A stretch of 64,000 nt of DNA from Microcystis aeruginosa FD4. GTDB lineage: Bacteria > Cyanobacteriota > Cyanobacteriia > Cyanobacteriales > Microcystaceae. Both the position numbers and the translations under genes were made by a program. Within the stretch, counting starts at the first letter, position 1; every line of letters begins with the position of its first letter. The notes under the pieces are model-generated. The model worked only from the letters and a program-made list of their open reading frames with translations, had not been told where the DNA came from and made no database searches. This document shows positions 17,401 to 27,009 of this stretch, in pieces. The DNA lies in contig NZ_CP046973.1 in the NCBI RefSeq assembly GCF_009792235.1, forward strand, positions 3,534,001-3,598,000, given 5' to 3'.

Positions 17401-18356
17401 GGATTTTTGTTCTCAGTTGTGTTTAAGAGGGGTTTCAGTTCCGAAACTAATTGTTCTGAACGAATAATTCTCGCCGGGGGCAAAAGATGATAGTGAGTGT
17501 CAGCAAAAATAGTAGAATCGGTCTTAATATTCAAGTCTTTTGGGTCGTAAATTGTTGGCACAACCCGACTTAATTCTTCAGCCGACTTGCGAATATTAGC
17601 AACGGTTTTACCATCATTTTTAGCATAAACCCAGGGCAAAGAAACCACTAAAGTCGCACCTTTTGCTTCTAAATCTTTCTTGAGCTTTTCAATAGCTTTA
17701 ATCGAGTGAGCAGAGGCAGGAGTATCAAAGGTCATTTGCCACCATTTCCCTGTTCTTTCCTTAACTATAGTCGGATCACCTGTATTAGTAATTGGATCGG
17801 AAAGATAACCCGTCATTCTGCCTTTAGTGAATAAATCAACCATCGATTTAGTAACTGGACGCATCCCCGGAATACCTAATAACCAAGTATCCTCGATCAT
17901 GGTTTTTAAAGGTATCTCACCTAACCCCGGTTTGCCAATAGCGACGCTAAAAGGTGCGGATCCCCAAAGTCCTTCGCCGCGATTAAAACCGTCCTCATCC
18001 ATGAGCATGAGATATTCAGGAATCAGCAGAATGACATCCCCTTGGCGTGCTTTTTCGAGAATCATAGCGGCAATGACATTTAACCCGATGTCCCCCTGTA
18101 AACCGAAGTTAACCACGGGCATTCCCAATTCTTTGGCCATTAATTCCGAATTTATGCTATAATGCGCCCCCGATCCCGCCGTGACGATTAAACGCCGCGG
18201 TCCTTCGACCCTAGCAGCGATCGCAGATTTTTCTTCGTACATCATCCGCAACCAGCTTAATTCGCCGCCGTAGATGACATTGTAAACAAAGCCGAGGGAC
18301 CAAGCGACTCCCAGAGAAGCTAACCAGGGGAAAATGTTGAAGGATTTAGTATTCAT
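17397..18356 (-). CDS. SGNH/AlgX-DltD-like protein, partner of MBOAT
   Basis: A 319-residue protein with one N-terminal hydrophobic anchor (IFPWLASLGVAWSLGFVYN) and an extracytoplasmic part. Segments RRLIVTAGSGAHYSINSELM and VVNFGLQGDIGLNVIAAM resemble block I and II of SGNH-type or DltD/AlgX-like proteins, with the Ser after TAG(S). FADTHYHLLP supplies a late Asp/His pair (DxxH). It overlaps the MBOAT stop by one base and is translationally coupled to it. The pair probably O-acylates a surface polysaccharide: MBOAT moves acyl groups across the membrane and this protein places them. Function is inferred. Confidence 0.7.
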   Translation of the reverse strand: MNTKSFNIFPWLASLGVAWSLGFVYNVIYGGELSWLRMMYEEKSAIAARVEGPRRLIVTAGSGAHYSINSELMAKELGMPVVNFGLQGDIGLNVIAAMILEKARQGDVILLIPEYLMLMDEDGFNRGEGLWGSAPFSVAIGKPGLGEIPLKTMIEDTWLLGIPGMRPVTKSMVDLFTKGRMTGYLSDPITNTGDPTIVKERTGKWWQMTFDTPASAHSIKAIEKLKKDLEAKGATLVVSLPWVYAKNDGKTVANIRKSAEELSRVVPTIYDPKDLNIKTDSTIFADTHYHLLPPARIIRSEQLVSELKPLLNTTENKNP

Positions 18357-19816
18357 CAGAATTCAAAGTAAATAAAGTCACCGGTATTAGTGGAAGCGAG
18401 GAGAATAGTTAAACCTAGCAATATTTTAGACAGCCAAGGGGATAACAATAGTTCATATTCAAACTTTTTCTGGGCAATAGCCAGATGTTCGAGGATTAAA
18501 ACAATGATACCAAGAACTAAAGCGACGCTTAAAACTGCTCCTTGATTAAGACTATAGGAACTAAAAATTTCCCCGATATTAGCCAGGGAATAATTGAAAG
18601 GATTGGCAATAACCAGCATTTTGCCGATTAATCTTCTGGTGTTAATCTCCATGAAAAAGAGACAGCCAAAAATGACAGCCAATTGCGTTAAGGCCCAGGA
18701 GACAATTTGCGGCTGAGAAACGTATTTCCCGACGAAAGCATAGAAAGGTCGGCCTAGATAACGCAGTAATAATAATAATGCTCCGTGGTAAGCACCCCAA
18801 AAGATAAAATTCCAAGCTGCACCGTGCCAGAAACCTGAAAGAGTAAAGGTGATAAATAGATAAAAAGGCGCCCAATTTTTATTGGAACCCATCAGGGGTA
18901 AAAACACATAATCCCGAAACCAGGTGCTAAGGGTAATATGCCAACGTCGCCAAAATTCGTTAATACTTTGGGATGTGTAGGGAGCTAAAAAGTTTAATTC
19001 CAATCTAATGCCGACAAAATAGGCTAAACCAACAGCAATAAAGCTATAACCGCCGAAGTCAAAATAGATTCTCAGGGTGAATAAAAAGGCCTCAAACCAG
19101 ATATACCAAGCATTGTCAATCATCTTATCTAATTCGATGTAGGGAGCAAGGTTATCGGCGAGGACAAATTTCATAAATAAACCGAGGGAAAGCCAACGCA
19201 AACCCTTCTCGAAGTTTTCTCCTGTAAATTTGAGACGAAAGGATTCAATTTGTGGTAATAAATCCCGGCGACGCTCGATCGGACCTGCGACAATTTGCGG
19301 GAAAAAGGAGATAAAATTGACATAATCGAGGACGGCTAGGGGTTTCTTTTTCTTTTCCCGTAGGGAGTCCACCACGAAAGCCACCATCTGGAAGGTATAA
19401 AAGGATACCCCCGGCGGTATTTGGGTAGGCACGGGGATTGGGGAAAGTTCCTTCCAGTTAGGGGGGAGAGAAACGAACAATCCGATGACTTCCTGGACAA
19501 AAAAGCCGAAATACTTGAAGTAGGCGAGGACAAGAATATCGATGACGATAACGATAGTAGCGAGGAGATTCGCCTTCCAGCCGCTCATTTTCAGCACTAG
19601 CCAGACCATAATGTAGTTAAAGGCTAGGGAGACGATGAAAACGAGGAAACTGGTGCGACTGGCGTAATAAAACAGGATTAGGGACAGCGCCGCTAATCCG
19701 ACCCCATCAAAAACACCTCGCCAGAGATTGAAGGACTTCGCTATATAGCGTGCCGTTAAGAAAGGAACGCTAAAAAGGATTAATATCCACCAAAATATAA
19801 AATCAGAGTAATTCAA
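18356..19816 (-). CDS. MBOAT family O-acyltransferase (AlgI/DltB-like)
   Basis: A 486-residue polytopic protein with about ten to twelve membrane helices. The MBOAT core is clear: SINEFWRRWHITLSTWFRDY with the conserved Arg/Trp/His cluster, and LSGFWHGAAWNFIFWGAYHG with the catalytic-type His. The AlgI branch O-acetylates alginate and other exopolysaccharides together with a DltD/AlgX/AlgJ-type partner, which here is the next gene. It is the first gene of an overlapping three-gene operon (MBOAT, SGNH-like, NDH-2). Confidence 0.88.
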   Translation of the reverse strand: MNYSDFIFWWILILFSVPFLTARYIAKSFNLWRGVFDGVGLAALSLILFYYASRTSFLVFIVSLAFNYIMVWLVLKMSGWKANLLATIVIVIDILVLAYFKYFGFFVQEVIGLFVSLPPNWKELSPIPVPTQIPPGVSFYTFQMVAFVVDSLREKKKKPLAVLDYVNFISFFPQIVAGPIERRRDLLPQIESFRLKFTGENFEKGLRWLSLGLFMKFVLADNLAPYIELDKMIDNAWYIWFEAFLFTLRIYFDFGGYSFIAVGLAYFVGIRLELNFLAPYTSQSINEFWRRWHITLSTWFRDYVFLPLMGSNKNWAPFYLFITFTLSGFWHGAAWNFIFWGAYHGALLLLLRYLGRPFYAFVGKYVSQPQIVSWALTQLAVIFGCLFFMEINTRRLIGKMLVIANPFNYSLANIGEIFSSYSLNQGAVLSVALVLGIIVLILEHLAIAQKKFEYELLLSPWLSKILLGLTILLASTNTGDFIYFEF

Positions 19817-19978
19817 GGCGTGTTAACTCCTGATGGTCTGTGTTACCTTGTTTGAGATGGGTTTCCTCACTTCTGATGCTCAGAGACGAGGGATTTTCTT
19901 GACAAGCCTATCAAACTTTGTCAAACTTGTCCATAAAATTACCTTCATCCATCCTAAAAAATCGAGGCTAGACAAGCA

Positions 19979-20950
19979 ATGCTTTATCAAAAACTGTTAG
20001 ATGCACATAAACGCTATCGACAATTTAAGACTTACCCCCATATTGCCGATCAATATTGGTCTAGTCAATTGGCAGAGCATAATATTAGTCCTAATTATGT
20101 GGAATATGATGCTAAATCTGGTCAACTTTTCTATAAACCTTTAGGTGTCAGTTTAAGCAAAAATAAGCAAGATTTCCTCTTGGGTAGTAAAGTTTTTAAC
20201 AAAGCTAACGCCTTAAAGTCTCTGGCTGATTGTAAATTTTACATCGATGAGCAACAGGAATTAATTATCGAGATCGATGGAGTTAAGTTAATTATCGAGA
20301 CGGGACAGGATTTAGATATCGCTCATGAAATTTTCCTTTTAGGTGTCTATAATTTCCTCTATGATCAGCCCTGTGTAGCGATCGATATTGGTATGAATAC
20401 TGGTTTTGCTAGTCTCTTTTTTGCCAATCGAGCTAATGTGAAAGCTGTCTATAGTTACGAACCTTTTAAGGCTACCTACGACCAAGCTTTAAGAAATTTT
20501 GCCCTCAATCCTAATCTAGCGGAGAAGATTAAAGCTTTTGATTATGGAGTCGGCGCTCGTGATGAAATTATTCAAGTAGAGTACGATTACACCGTGAAAG
20601 GTAGTGTTGGTATTTCTGGTATTGACAACCAATTAAAACCTTTTGCCTCGAAACAACCCGCTACAGCCGATTTAATTCTTAAACCTTTCACCGATGTGTT
20701 CAAAGGTATTACCTCTGATTATCCCGATAGCGATATTGTTGCCAAGATTGATTGTGAAGGTTCCGAATACGAAATCCTCGATTCTTTAGCGGCAACTGGT
20801 CAATTAGGACAGATTAAAATTATCATGATGGAATGGCATAAAAAGGGTCCCGATGCTTTAGTTAAGCATCTGCAAGACTTCGGTTTTATCATCTTCTCCC
20901 GGATGCCTCGCAGTAAAAATGTCGGCACTTTGTACGCAATTAAACCCTAA
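19979..20950 (+). CDS. FkbM family methyltransferase
   Basis: A 323-residue protein. The C-terminal two thirds (from about residue 130) is a class I SAM-dependent methyltransferase. Motif I is AIDIGMNTGFASLFFA, followed by YSYEPFKATYDQALRNF and the FkbM-type VAKIDCEGSEYEIL. The N-terminal 100 residues are not diagnostic. FkbM proteins usually O-methylate sugars or polyketides, so a role in surface glycan modification fits the neighbouring acyltransferase operon, from which it diverges. A G-rich minisatellite follows it. Confidence 0.85.
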   Translation: MLYQKLLDAHKRYRQFKTYPHIADQYWSSQLAEHNISPNYVEYDAKSGQLFYKPLGVSLSKNKQDFLLGSKVFNKANALKSLADCKFYIDEQQELIIEIDGVKLIIETGQDLDIAHEIFLLGVYNFLYDQPCVAIDIGMNTGFASLFFANRANVKAVYSYEPFKATYDQALRNFALNPNLAEKIKAFDYGVGARDEIIQVEYDYTVKGSVGISGIDNQLKPFASKQPATADLILKPFTDVFKGITSDYPDSDIVAKIDCEGSEYEILDSLAATGQLGQIKIIMMEWHKKGPDALVKHLQDFGFIIFSRMPRSKNVGTLYAIKP

Positions 20951-20967
20951 AGTATAGGAGTGAGGTG

Positions 20968-21036
20968 ATGGGGAAATGGGGAAATGGGGAAATTTCCACT
21001 AATACCCCAAAACCCTAACACCCTAAAACCCCAACA
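20968..21036. repeat. Bipartite minisatellite, short copy
   Basis: Three GGGGAAAT units, then TTCCACTAATA, then CCCCAAAA/CCCTAACA units. It has the same order and a similar centre as at 960-1335 and 27796-27987. The rest of 20951-21509 holds TTATCAG heptamers and no convincing gene. Confidence 0.85.
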
Positions 21037-21280
21037 CTTTCGCGCCTGATAACTGATTCCCAGCTGACGGAGTAGTGGCTGATAGCTAAAATTAACGGTT
21101 CTTCCGAACTTACACTGTAGAAAATTCCTCAAGCTCCCTCTCTGCCCTGCAATGCTCTAAAGTTGATAAATATCAATTTAACAAAAACTCAAAGCCTTAG
21201 TATACAAGCTTTACAAGCATGAGTTATTGATAGTTTTACATGACAGATTCGGTAGAGCCGTATTTACGGGAGATTTTCTC

Positions 21281-21330
21281 TTATCAGTTATCAGTTATCA
21301 GTTATCAGTGGGTAAGTCATCAGTTATCAG
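21281..21330. repeat. TTATCAG heptamer repeats
   Basis: Consecutive 7-base TTATCAG units broken by GTGGGTAAGTCA, typical of cyanobacterial short tandemly repeated sequences. Related units follow as TTTACTGATTACTG near 21391-21425. Confidence 0.8.
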
Positions 21331-21509
21331 ATGTGAGTTTTTAAGTGTGCAGTATTAAATAGAAGTTTCCTACTGTCTTTTTAATGTTTAATGTTTACTG
21401 ATTACTGTTTACTGATCACTGATTATAGATTGTCTTTCTTTTCGTAGATGACTTGACATAATTAGCAGACCTAGTTGCAATAGAATGCAGACACACATAT
21501 TTTAACTCA

Positions 21510-22819
21510 ATGAAAGCAAGGTATCAATACCGCATTTACCCAACTAACCAACAAAAGAGGCTTTTGTCTCAATTGTTCGGGTGTGTGCGTGTTGTCTGGA
21601 ACGATACCTTAGCTTACTGCCAAGAACTCTATCAACAAGGAGAGAAAAAGCCAAAATATACAGAGTTGTCCAAAAGACTAACTCAAATTAAAAAGACAAC
21701 AGAAAAAGTCTGGCTGACTGAGGTTTCTTCTATTCCTTTACAACAGTCTTTGAGAGATTTAGAGACAGCCTATTCTAACTTTTTGGCATCTTGTAAGGGA
21801 GAAAGAAAAGGAAAGAAAGTAAAACCTCCTAAGTTTAAAAAACGTAAATCTAAACAATCAGCAAGATTTACCGATAATGGCTTTATCGTCAATCAACACC
21901 ACGTTACTTTAGCAAAAATCGGTGATTTAAAAGTCGTTTGGAGTCGTCCATTATCAGTTATCAGTTATCAGTTATCAGTTATCAGTTATCAGTTATCAGG
22001 TTTGAGTTTTCCGTTAGTAGTTATCAGTTAGTAGTTATCAGTTATCAGTTATCAGGTTTGAGTTTTCCGTTAGTATTATCAAGTGGCAAGTTCGGAGCTT
22101 TCTTTTCACTGATTACTGGTTACTGATTACTGACTAGGGATTGCTACTTTTGCCACATTAGACACAGGAGAAAAAATAGATGCACCAAAACCTTTAAAAA
22201 GACGATTAAAACGGCTTAAAAAAGCACAGAGAAACCTTTCTAGAAAACAGAAGGGAAGTAACCGACGGGAAAAAGCCAGAAAACGAGTAGCTAAAATCCA
22301 CGCAAAGATTAAGGACACTCGCACTGATTTCTTGCATAAACTATCCACTAGAATTGTTCGTGAAAATCAAACGATAATTTTAGAGGATTTAAACACATCG
22401 GGAATGGTTAAAAATCGGAAGTTATCCCGTGCCATATCAGACTTAGGATGGCGTTATTTTCGAGATATGCTATCGGCAAAATCTGATAAATATGGGCGTG
22501 ATTTTCGGATAATTTCTCGATGTAAACGTCTCAGAGATGTTCCTGTTGTGGGAATATTGGCGGGAAAAAGGCGTTAAATATCCGCGAGTGGGAATGTCTT
22601 TTCTGTGGGACTTTCCATGATAGGGATGTAAACGCCGCAATTAATATCAAGGTCGCCGGTGGGCAATCGGAGACCACAAAAAACGGACGGGTCGGAAAAC
22701 GTAAGACTTCTGTTAAAGAAGCAGTATCCTGGGTCGCGTCAACCCAGCCGAAGATCATTCAATTAAGCTTGTTTGATCTGCCGGTCATCACCGTCCGGCC
22801 CCGGCGGTGAGGATGTCAA
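21510..22819 (+). pseudogene. tnpB: IS605-type tnpB, inactivated
   Basis: The N-terminal part is readable for about 145 codons (KARYQYRIYPTNQQKRLLSQ onward) and then runs into an array of TTATCAG repeats (21946-22130). Coding similarity resumes with IATFATLDTGEKIDAPKPLK at about 22142. The stretch with the first catalytic Asp (GIDLG) is gone. A second defect near 22522 shifts the frame just before the zinc-finger part (RCSCCGNIGGKKALNIREWE), which can be read in another frame down to HDRDVNAAINIK. The right end has the hairpin CACCGTCCGGCCCCGGCGGT and ends GATGTCAA, as in the intact element at 56890. Confidence 0.85.
21946..22130. repeat. TTATCAG heptamer array inside tnpB
   Basis: About 185 bases of TTATCAG units plus two copies of GGTTTGAGTTTTCCGTTAGT, ending in GATTACTGGTTACTGATTAC. 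It replaces the tnpB segment that should encode the RuvC-I motif. The two GGTTTGAG spacers show that the array itself has been internally duplicated. Confidence 0.85.
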
Positions 22820-22919
22820 ATCCTAGCAATTTTCAAAGCTTAACTAGGTGGCGATTTTATTCCTGAGCGCTGCTTTCAAGCAACTCTTTATCTCCTTCCC
22901 CCCAGCCTGAACAAAATCT

Positions 22920-23096
22920 ATGAATAACCCGGAAGAATATATTATAATCATGGCGAAAATCCTTGATTTAACCATTCCCGATCGCTATTTAAATTCTGTG
23001 GTTGAAAACTGGCAACGCTTGCAAGAAATCGCCAGTTTAGTGACAGAATTTCCCTTAGAGGATGACGGGGAAAGCGCCCTCAGCTTTGAACCATGA
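22920..23096 (+). CDS. AtzG-like small protein (DUF4089)
   Basis: A 58-residue protein overlapping the amidase start by four bases (ATGA). The sequence PEEYIIIMAKILDLTIPDRY...LVTEFPLEDDGESALSFEP matches the layout of AtzG/DUF4089 proteins, which are about 60 residues and end in FPL...ExAPxFxP. In the cyanuric-acid pathway AtzG is a small partner that forms a heterotetramer with the AtzE amidase. The first ATG is preferred because it includes the conserved early YI helix; the ATG at 22950 would give 48 residues. Confidence 0.7.
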   Translation: MNNPEEYIIIMAKILDLTIPDRYLNSVVENWQRLQEIASLVTEFPLEDDGESALSFEP

Positions 23097-24409
23097 CTAT
23101 TTCTGTGAGCAATTTAGCTCGATCGATCCAAAATCGTCAAACTAGAGCCTTAGAAGTTATTAGCCAGACTTTGGCGGTGATAGAGGCGAAAAATCGCCAT
23201 TTAAATTGTTTTACCGACATTTTACACCCTAGGGCGCTCGCTCAAGCCCAAAAAATCGATCAAGCGATCGCTAATGGGGAATCCGTCGGTGTCTTAGCAG
23301 GAGTCCCCTTCGCCGTCAAAAATCTCTTTGATATCGAGGGTATTGTCACTTTAGCCGGTTCCAAAATCAATCGGGATAATCCCCCAGCAAGACAGGATGC
23401 GAGCGCTATTCAAACCCTAGAAGCGGCCGGGGCAGTTTTGGTGGGGGCGACCAATATGGATGAGTACGCCTACGGTTTTGTCACCGAAAATGCCCATTAT
23501 GGGGCCACTCCCAACCCCCGCGATCCTAGTCGCATATCGGGGGGATCCTCCGGCGGTTCCGCCGCTGCCGTTGCCGCTAATTTAGTGCCTCTCGCCCTCG
23601 GTTCTGATACTAATGGTTCGGTGAGGGTTCCCGCCGCTTGCTGTGGCGTGGTGGGGCTAAAACCCACCTTTGGGCGCGTATCCCGTCAGGGACTATTTTT
23701 GTTCGTTAGTAGTTTGGATCATCTGGGATTTTTTAGCGGCAATGTGGCGGATATGGCGGCTATTTGGAGTCTTTTTGCCAAAAATAACCTTAAAGCCCCT
23801 TTTAATGGCTTAGAGGGCGTAAAAATAGCCCTTGCCGACGATTATTTTCAGCAGGGAGCCGAACCAGAAGTAATCGAGGCGGTGACAGCGATCGCCGAAC
23901 GTTTAGGAGTGACCAAAAAAATCACCATTCCCGAAACCGCCCGCGCCAGGGCAGCCGCCTATATAATTACCGCTGCAGAAGGAGCAAATTGGCATTTACC
24001 GCGTTTACAGGCCAGATTAGAGGATTTTGACCCCGCAACCCGGGATCGCTTCTTGGCAGGGGCATTAATTCCCTCTAGCTGGTATTTACAGGCTCAACGT
24101 TTTCGCCGTTGGTATCGCGATCGTCTGCGAGAGATTTTCACCGAAGTCGATATTATTCTCACCCCGACGATTCCCTGTATTGCGCCGCCGTTAGGAGTAG
24201 AAAAAATGATTATTGACGGGCAAGAGCTATTAATTAGACCTAATTTAGGTAGATTCACCCAACCTTTTTCTTTTATCGGTTTACCTGCCCTTTCTTTGCC
24301 GATTAAACGTCCATCCCAACTACCTTTAGGTTTGCAAATCATCGCTGCCCCCGATCGCGAAGACTTAATCCTAAGCGTAGCCAGGGTTTTAGAGGAAATG
24401 CTTGCCTAA
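23093..24409 (+). CDS. AtzE-like amidase (amidase signature family)
   Basis: A 438-residue amidase-signature enzyme. The catalytic triad is visible as Lys76 (PFAVKNLFD), cis-Ser152 (GGSSGGSAAAV) and nucleophile Ser176 (GSDTNGSVRVPA). The coupled upstream DUF4089 gene places it in the AtzE-like branch (1-carboxybiuret hydrolase and relatives) rather than GatA. No cyanuric-acid or allophanate genes are adjacent, so the natural amide substrate is unknown. Its stop overlaps the convergent glycosyltransferase stop by four bases. Confidence 0.88.
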   Translation: MTISVSNLARSIQNRQTRALEVISQTLAVIEAKNRHLNCFTDILHPRALAQAQKIDQAIANGESVGVLAGVPFAVKNLFDIEGIVTLAGSKINRDNPPARQDASAIQTLEAAGAVLVGATNMDEYAYGFVTENAHYGATPNPRDPSRISGGSSGGSAAAVAANLVPLALGSDTNGSVRVPAACCGVVGLKPTFGRVSRQGLFLFVSSLDHLGFFSGNVADMAAIWSLFAKNNLKAPFNGLEGVKIALADDYFQQGAEPEVIEAVTAIAERLGVTKKITIPETARARAAAYIITAAEGANWHLPRLQARLEDFDPATRDRFLAGALIPSSWYLQAQRFRRWYRDRLREIFTEVDIILTPTIPCIAPPLGVEKMIIDGQELLIRPNLGRFTQPFSFIGLPALSLPIKRPSQLPLGLQIIAAPDREDLILSVARVLEEMLA

Positions 24410-25566
24410 GAATCCGCTTCAATCACATCTAACCAAGCGGCGGCTGATCGCTCCCAGGTGTCAGTTAGGGCAATTTGACGACATCTTTCGCGCTCTTGGG
24501 CTAAAAGCTGGGGATTTTTCAGTAATTCGACAATTTTCCAGGCTATAGCTTCCTGAGTAGCCGGATCGGTTACTTCCCCCGGTACTTTCACACAGTAGTC
24601 TTTTTCTCGAAAAACGGCAAAATCCGTCACCACTGGCAGAGAGCCCACCACTGCCGACTCGCGCACGGAAATACAATCGATCTCACGATAGGTGCAACCG
24701 TAGTAATGAATAGCAGAGCGCGCTTTTTCCTCGATTAGTTGACGATAACCGATCATTCCGCGATCAACTACCCCCGCACTAGCTTTAATCAAAGCGATTA
24801 AATTATCGCGCCATTGCCTGCGATCGCCAATGCCATCCCGTTTAGTAAAACCATAGTAGAGGTGTAATTCTGTCTCTGGGATTTCCGCCTTGATAATCGG
24901 CCAGCCATACTTTAACATCGACTCTAGGCCGCGATAATAACGAGAGGCATAGACTAGACGATAGGGAAGATAGTCACTTTCCGGCACTGTCTCACTTACA
25001 GCCAAAAGGGAAGTATCGATACCATTAGGAACAATCGGACATTGATGATCGGCACAGAAATCCAGTAAATCCCGTTGATATTGGCTTTTACAGAAAATTT
25101 TGTCATATCTAGCCAAAATTTCGGGGGTATAGGAGGCTGCCGGCACTTTAATATCTTGCCAATCAAAAAAAATTCGTTCTGCCTTGGTACCAGGACGGCA
25201 ATAGGTGGGATGACGAGAGATCACCAATGTCTCAAAGTGATCTTGCCAATTCATGTGGTAATAATTAACATAGCGAATACCGTCCTGTTCCCCTTCCATA
25301 CCCTCACAATTGCCAAAAATCGTCACTTTATAGCCGCATTTCGTCCATTCTTGCGCTAAAAAAGCCACCGATGCCTGGGTGCCACTGGCCCCCCGTTGCC
25401 AAATTTCCGCCGGAAGCATGGGACGATATTTTTCTGTGTAAATAACGATCGATTTTTTCGGCCAACGACGGGTACTCAAACGCTGTTTAATTTTAAATAG
25501 GGAAGGTGCGCTGGCTCGTAGCCATTGTTTGAGATTAGATTGTAGGGATGGAGTAGCTTGTGACAC
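24406..25566 (-). CDS. Glycosyltransferase (GT-B fold, GT4-like)
   Basis: A 386-residue protein. An N-terminal Rossmann-like part (KSIVIYTEKYRPMLPAEIWQ, then ASVAFLAQEWTKCGYKVTIFG) and a C-terminal nucleotide-sugar part (YRLVYASRYYRGLESMLKYG, ...CISVRESAVVGSLPVVTDF) fit a GT-B transferase with the late acidic position in a variant form. It has no membrane segment. Sugar donor and acceptor are unknown. A second glycosyltransferase gene is divergent from it, suggesting a shared surface-glycan role. Confidence 0.72.
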   Translation of the reverse strand: MSQATPSLQSNLKQWLRASAPSLFKIKQRLSTRRWPKKSIVIYTEKYRPMLPAEIWQRGASGTQASVAFLAQEWTKCGYKVTIFGNCEGMEGEQDGIRYVNYYHMNWQDHFETLVISRHPTYCRPGTKAERIFFDWQDIKVPAASYTPEILARYDKIFCKSQYQRDLLDFCADHQCPIVPNGIDTSLLAVSETVPESDYLPYRLVYASRYYRGLESMLKYGWPIIKAEIPETELHLYYGFTKRDGIGDRRQWRDNLIALIKASAGVVDRGMIGYRQLIEEKARSAIHYYGCTYREIDCISVRESAVVGSLPVVTDFAVFREKDYCVKVPGEVTDPATQEAIAWKIVELLKNPQLLAQERERCRQIALTDTWERSAAAWLDVIEADS

Positions 25567-25731
25567 TCTTTTTCTCCAAGATCGAGGGAAAATAGGGGCG
25601 ATGGGTGATAGAGTCTTAGTTGCTTGAATTTAACTCGATTTATCGACTCAGTAAAACAATTCGAGCCTATCATATAATGGGTTCATGTCAAAAATCAATC
25701 TTTTTATTGCCAGCTATCGACAAGGAAATCT

Positions 25732-27009
25732 ATGAAAATTGTCATCCCGATCGTGTTTTATCGCAAAGGAGGAGTAGAAAGAGTCATTATCTCTTTAATA
25801 CCTAGCTTATTAGAATACGTCGAACAAATTATTATCGTACTTCCCCGTAATGATATTGAATATTTTAAGTCTTTAATGCCCGATTCCGATAAAATTATCT
25901 ACGAAAATTTTGATTTTTATACTCAGAGTTTTGAGACGAAACTAATCTATTTTTATGGTCTTCTTGCGAATTTTTATAAAACCCTAAGACTGACTTCTAT
26001 TCATCGTCTTTTCTCTCGTAGAATTGAACTTTTACGCATCGAGACAAGAATTAATCAGATTATCAAGCGTTACCAAGCTGATCATTGTTTGTATGGGATG
26101 ACTAATCGGATTTCTCCTCCTAATGTCAAGGTTACTTTAAGTGGCATTATTTATGATGTCTTTTGGCAATTTGCTCCCTTAACCTACTCAGAATCCTATC
26201 AAGAACCCTACAATGAAGTCTTAAAAGAATGGTTAGATCGGGCCGATCTACTCTTCACAATTTCCCAAAAAACTAAAGACGATGTTTTAAAAGTTTTTCC
26301 CAATGCTACCTATGCTAGTAAGTTAAAAGCTGTACCCTTAGCAGGACTTATCGAGCAGTCTAATCCCAAGAGTGATTTAGTCAAAAGTGAGCTAGTTAAT
26401 TTTTATTTTCCCTCCTCCTTTGGTATCTACAAAGATCATCTGACTTTGCTCAAAGCAGCCATTAAACTAGCGAAACAAGGTTTAAAATTTCAAATAGTTT
26501 TTATCGGTAAAGAAACCGATAATCTAGTTAGTGGAAATCTGCAATTATCTCAACAATCCAAAACCCAAGAATACCAAGACTATCTCGCCGAATGTACCCA
26601 ACTTTATCAGGAAAATAAAGAAATTTTCGAGAGTCATATCAAGGGATTAGGTTATCAAGACTATGAAACCTTACAATTTTATTATCAAACCTGTTCCTGT
26701 GTGGTATTTCCCTCAAAATACGAAGGTTTTGGATTGGCAATAGCGGAAGCAATTTTACAAGGTATTCCCGTTATCGCTTCCGATTTAGAAGTGTTTCAAG
26801 AACAGGTAGAATTATATAATTGTCCCGAAAGAGTGCAATTCTATCCTAGGGGAGATGCGGACAGTTTAGCCAACTGTTTAGAACAATTTATCCTCAATCC
26901 AATTCCTCGCTTGTTACCCGAAGATATTCCCAATAAAATTAATCTCTGGACTTGGGAAGATGTGGCGAAAAAATATGTAGAACTACTGAAAGAAAATGCA
27001 GGTTACTGA
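25732..27009 (+). CDS. Glycosyltransferase family 4
   Basis: A 425-residue GT-B enzyme. The N-terminus KIVIPIVFYRKGGVERVIIS contains the acceptor-side Gly-Gly loop. The C-terminal half has YFPSSFGIYKDHLTLLKA and the GT4 signature FPSKYEGFGLAIAEAILQGIPVIASD (E-x7-E). It is probably cytoplasmic or membrane-peripheral in polysaccharide assembly. The last 14 bases overlap the MOSC gene, so the two are translated together despite unrelated functions. Confidence 0.88.
   Translation: MKIVIPIVFYRKGGVERVIISLIPSLLEYVEQIIIVLPRNDIEYFKSLMPDSDKIIYENFDFYTQSFETKLIYFYGLLANFYKTLRLTSIHRLFSRRIELLRIETRINQIIKRYQADHCLYGMTNRISPPNVKVTLSGIIYDVFWQFAPLTYSESYQEPYNEVLKEWLDRADLLFTISQKTKDDVLKVFPNATYASKLKAVPLAGLIEQSNPKSDLVKSELVNFYFPSSFGIYKDHLTLLKAAIKLAKQGLKFQIVFIGKETDNLVSGNLQLSQQSKTQEYQDYLAECTQLYQENKEIFESHIKGLGYQDYETLQFYYQTCSCVVFPSKYEGFGLAIAEAILQGIPVIASDLEVFQEQVELYNCPERVQFYPRGDADSLANCLEQFILNPIPRLLPEDIPNKINLWTWEDVAKKYVELLKENAGY

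Noticed and set aside
21281..22130. TTATCAG arrays as a CRISPR
   Set aside because: Units are 7 bases without unique spacers, and no cas genes are present.
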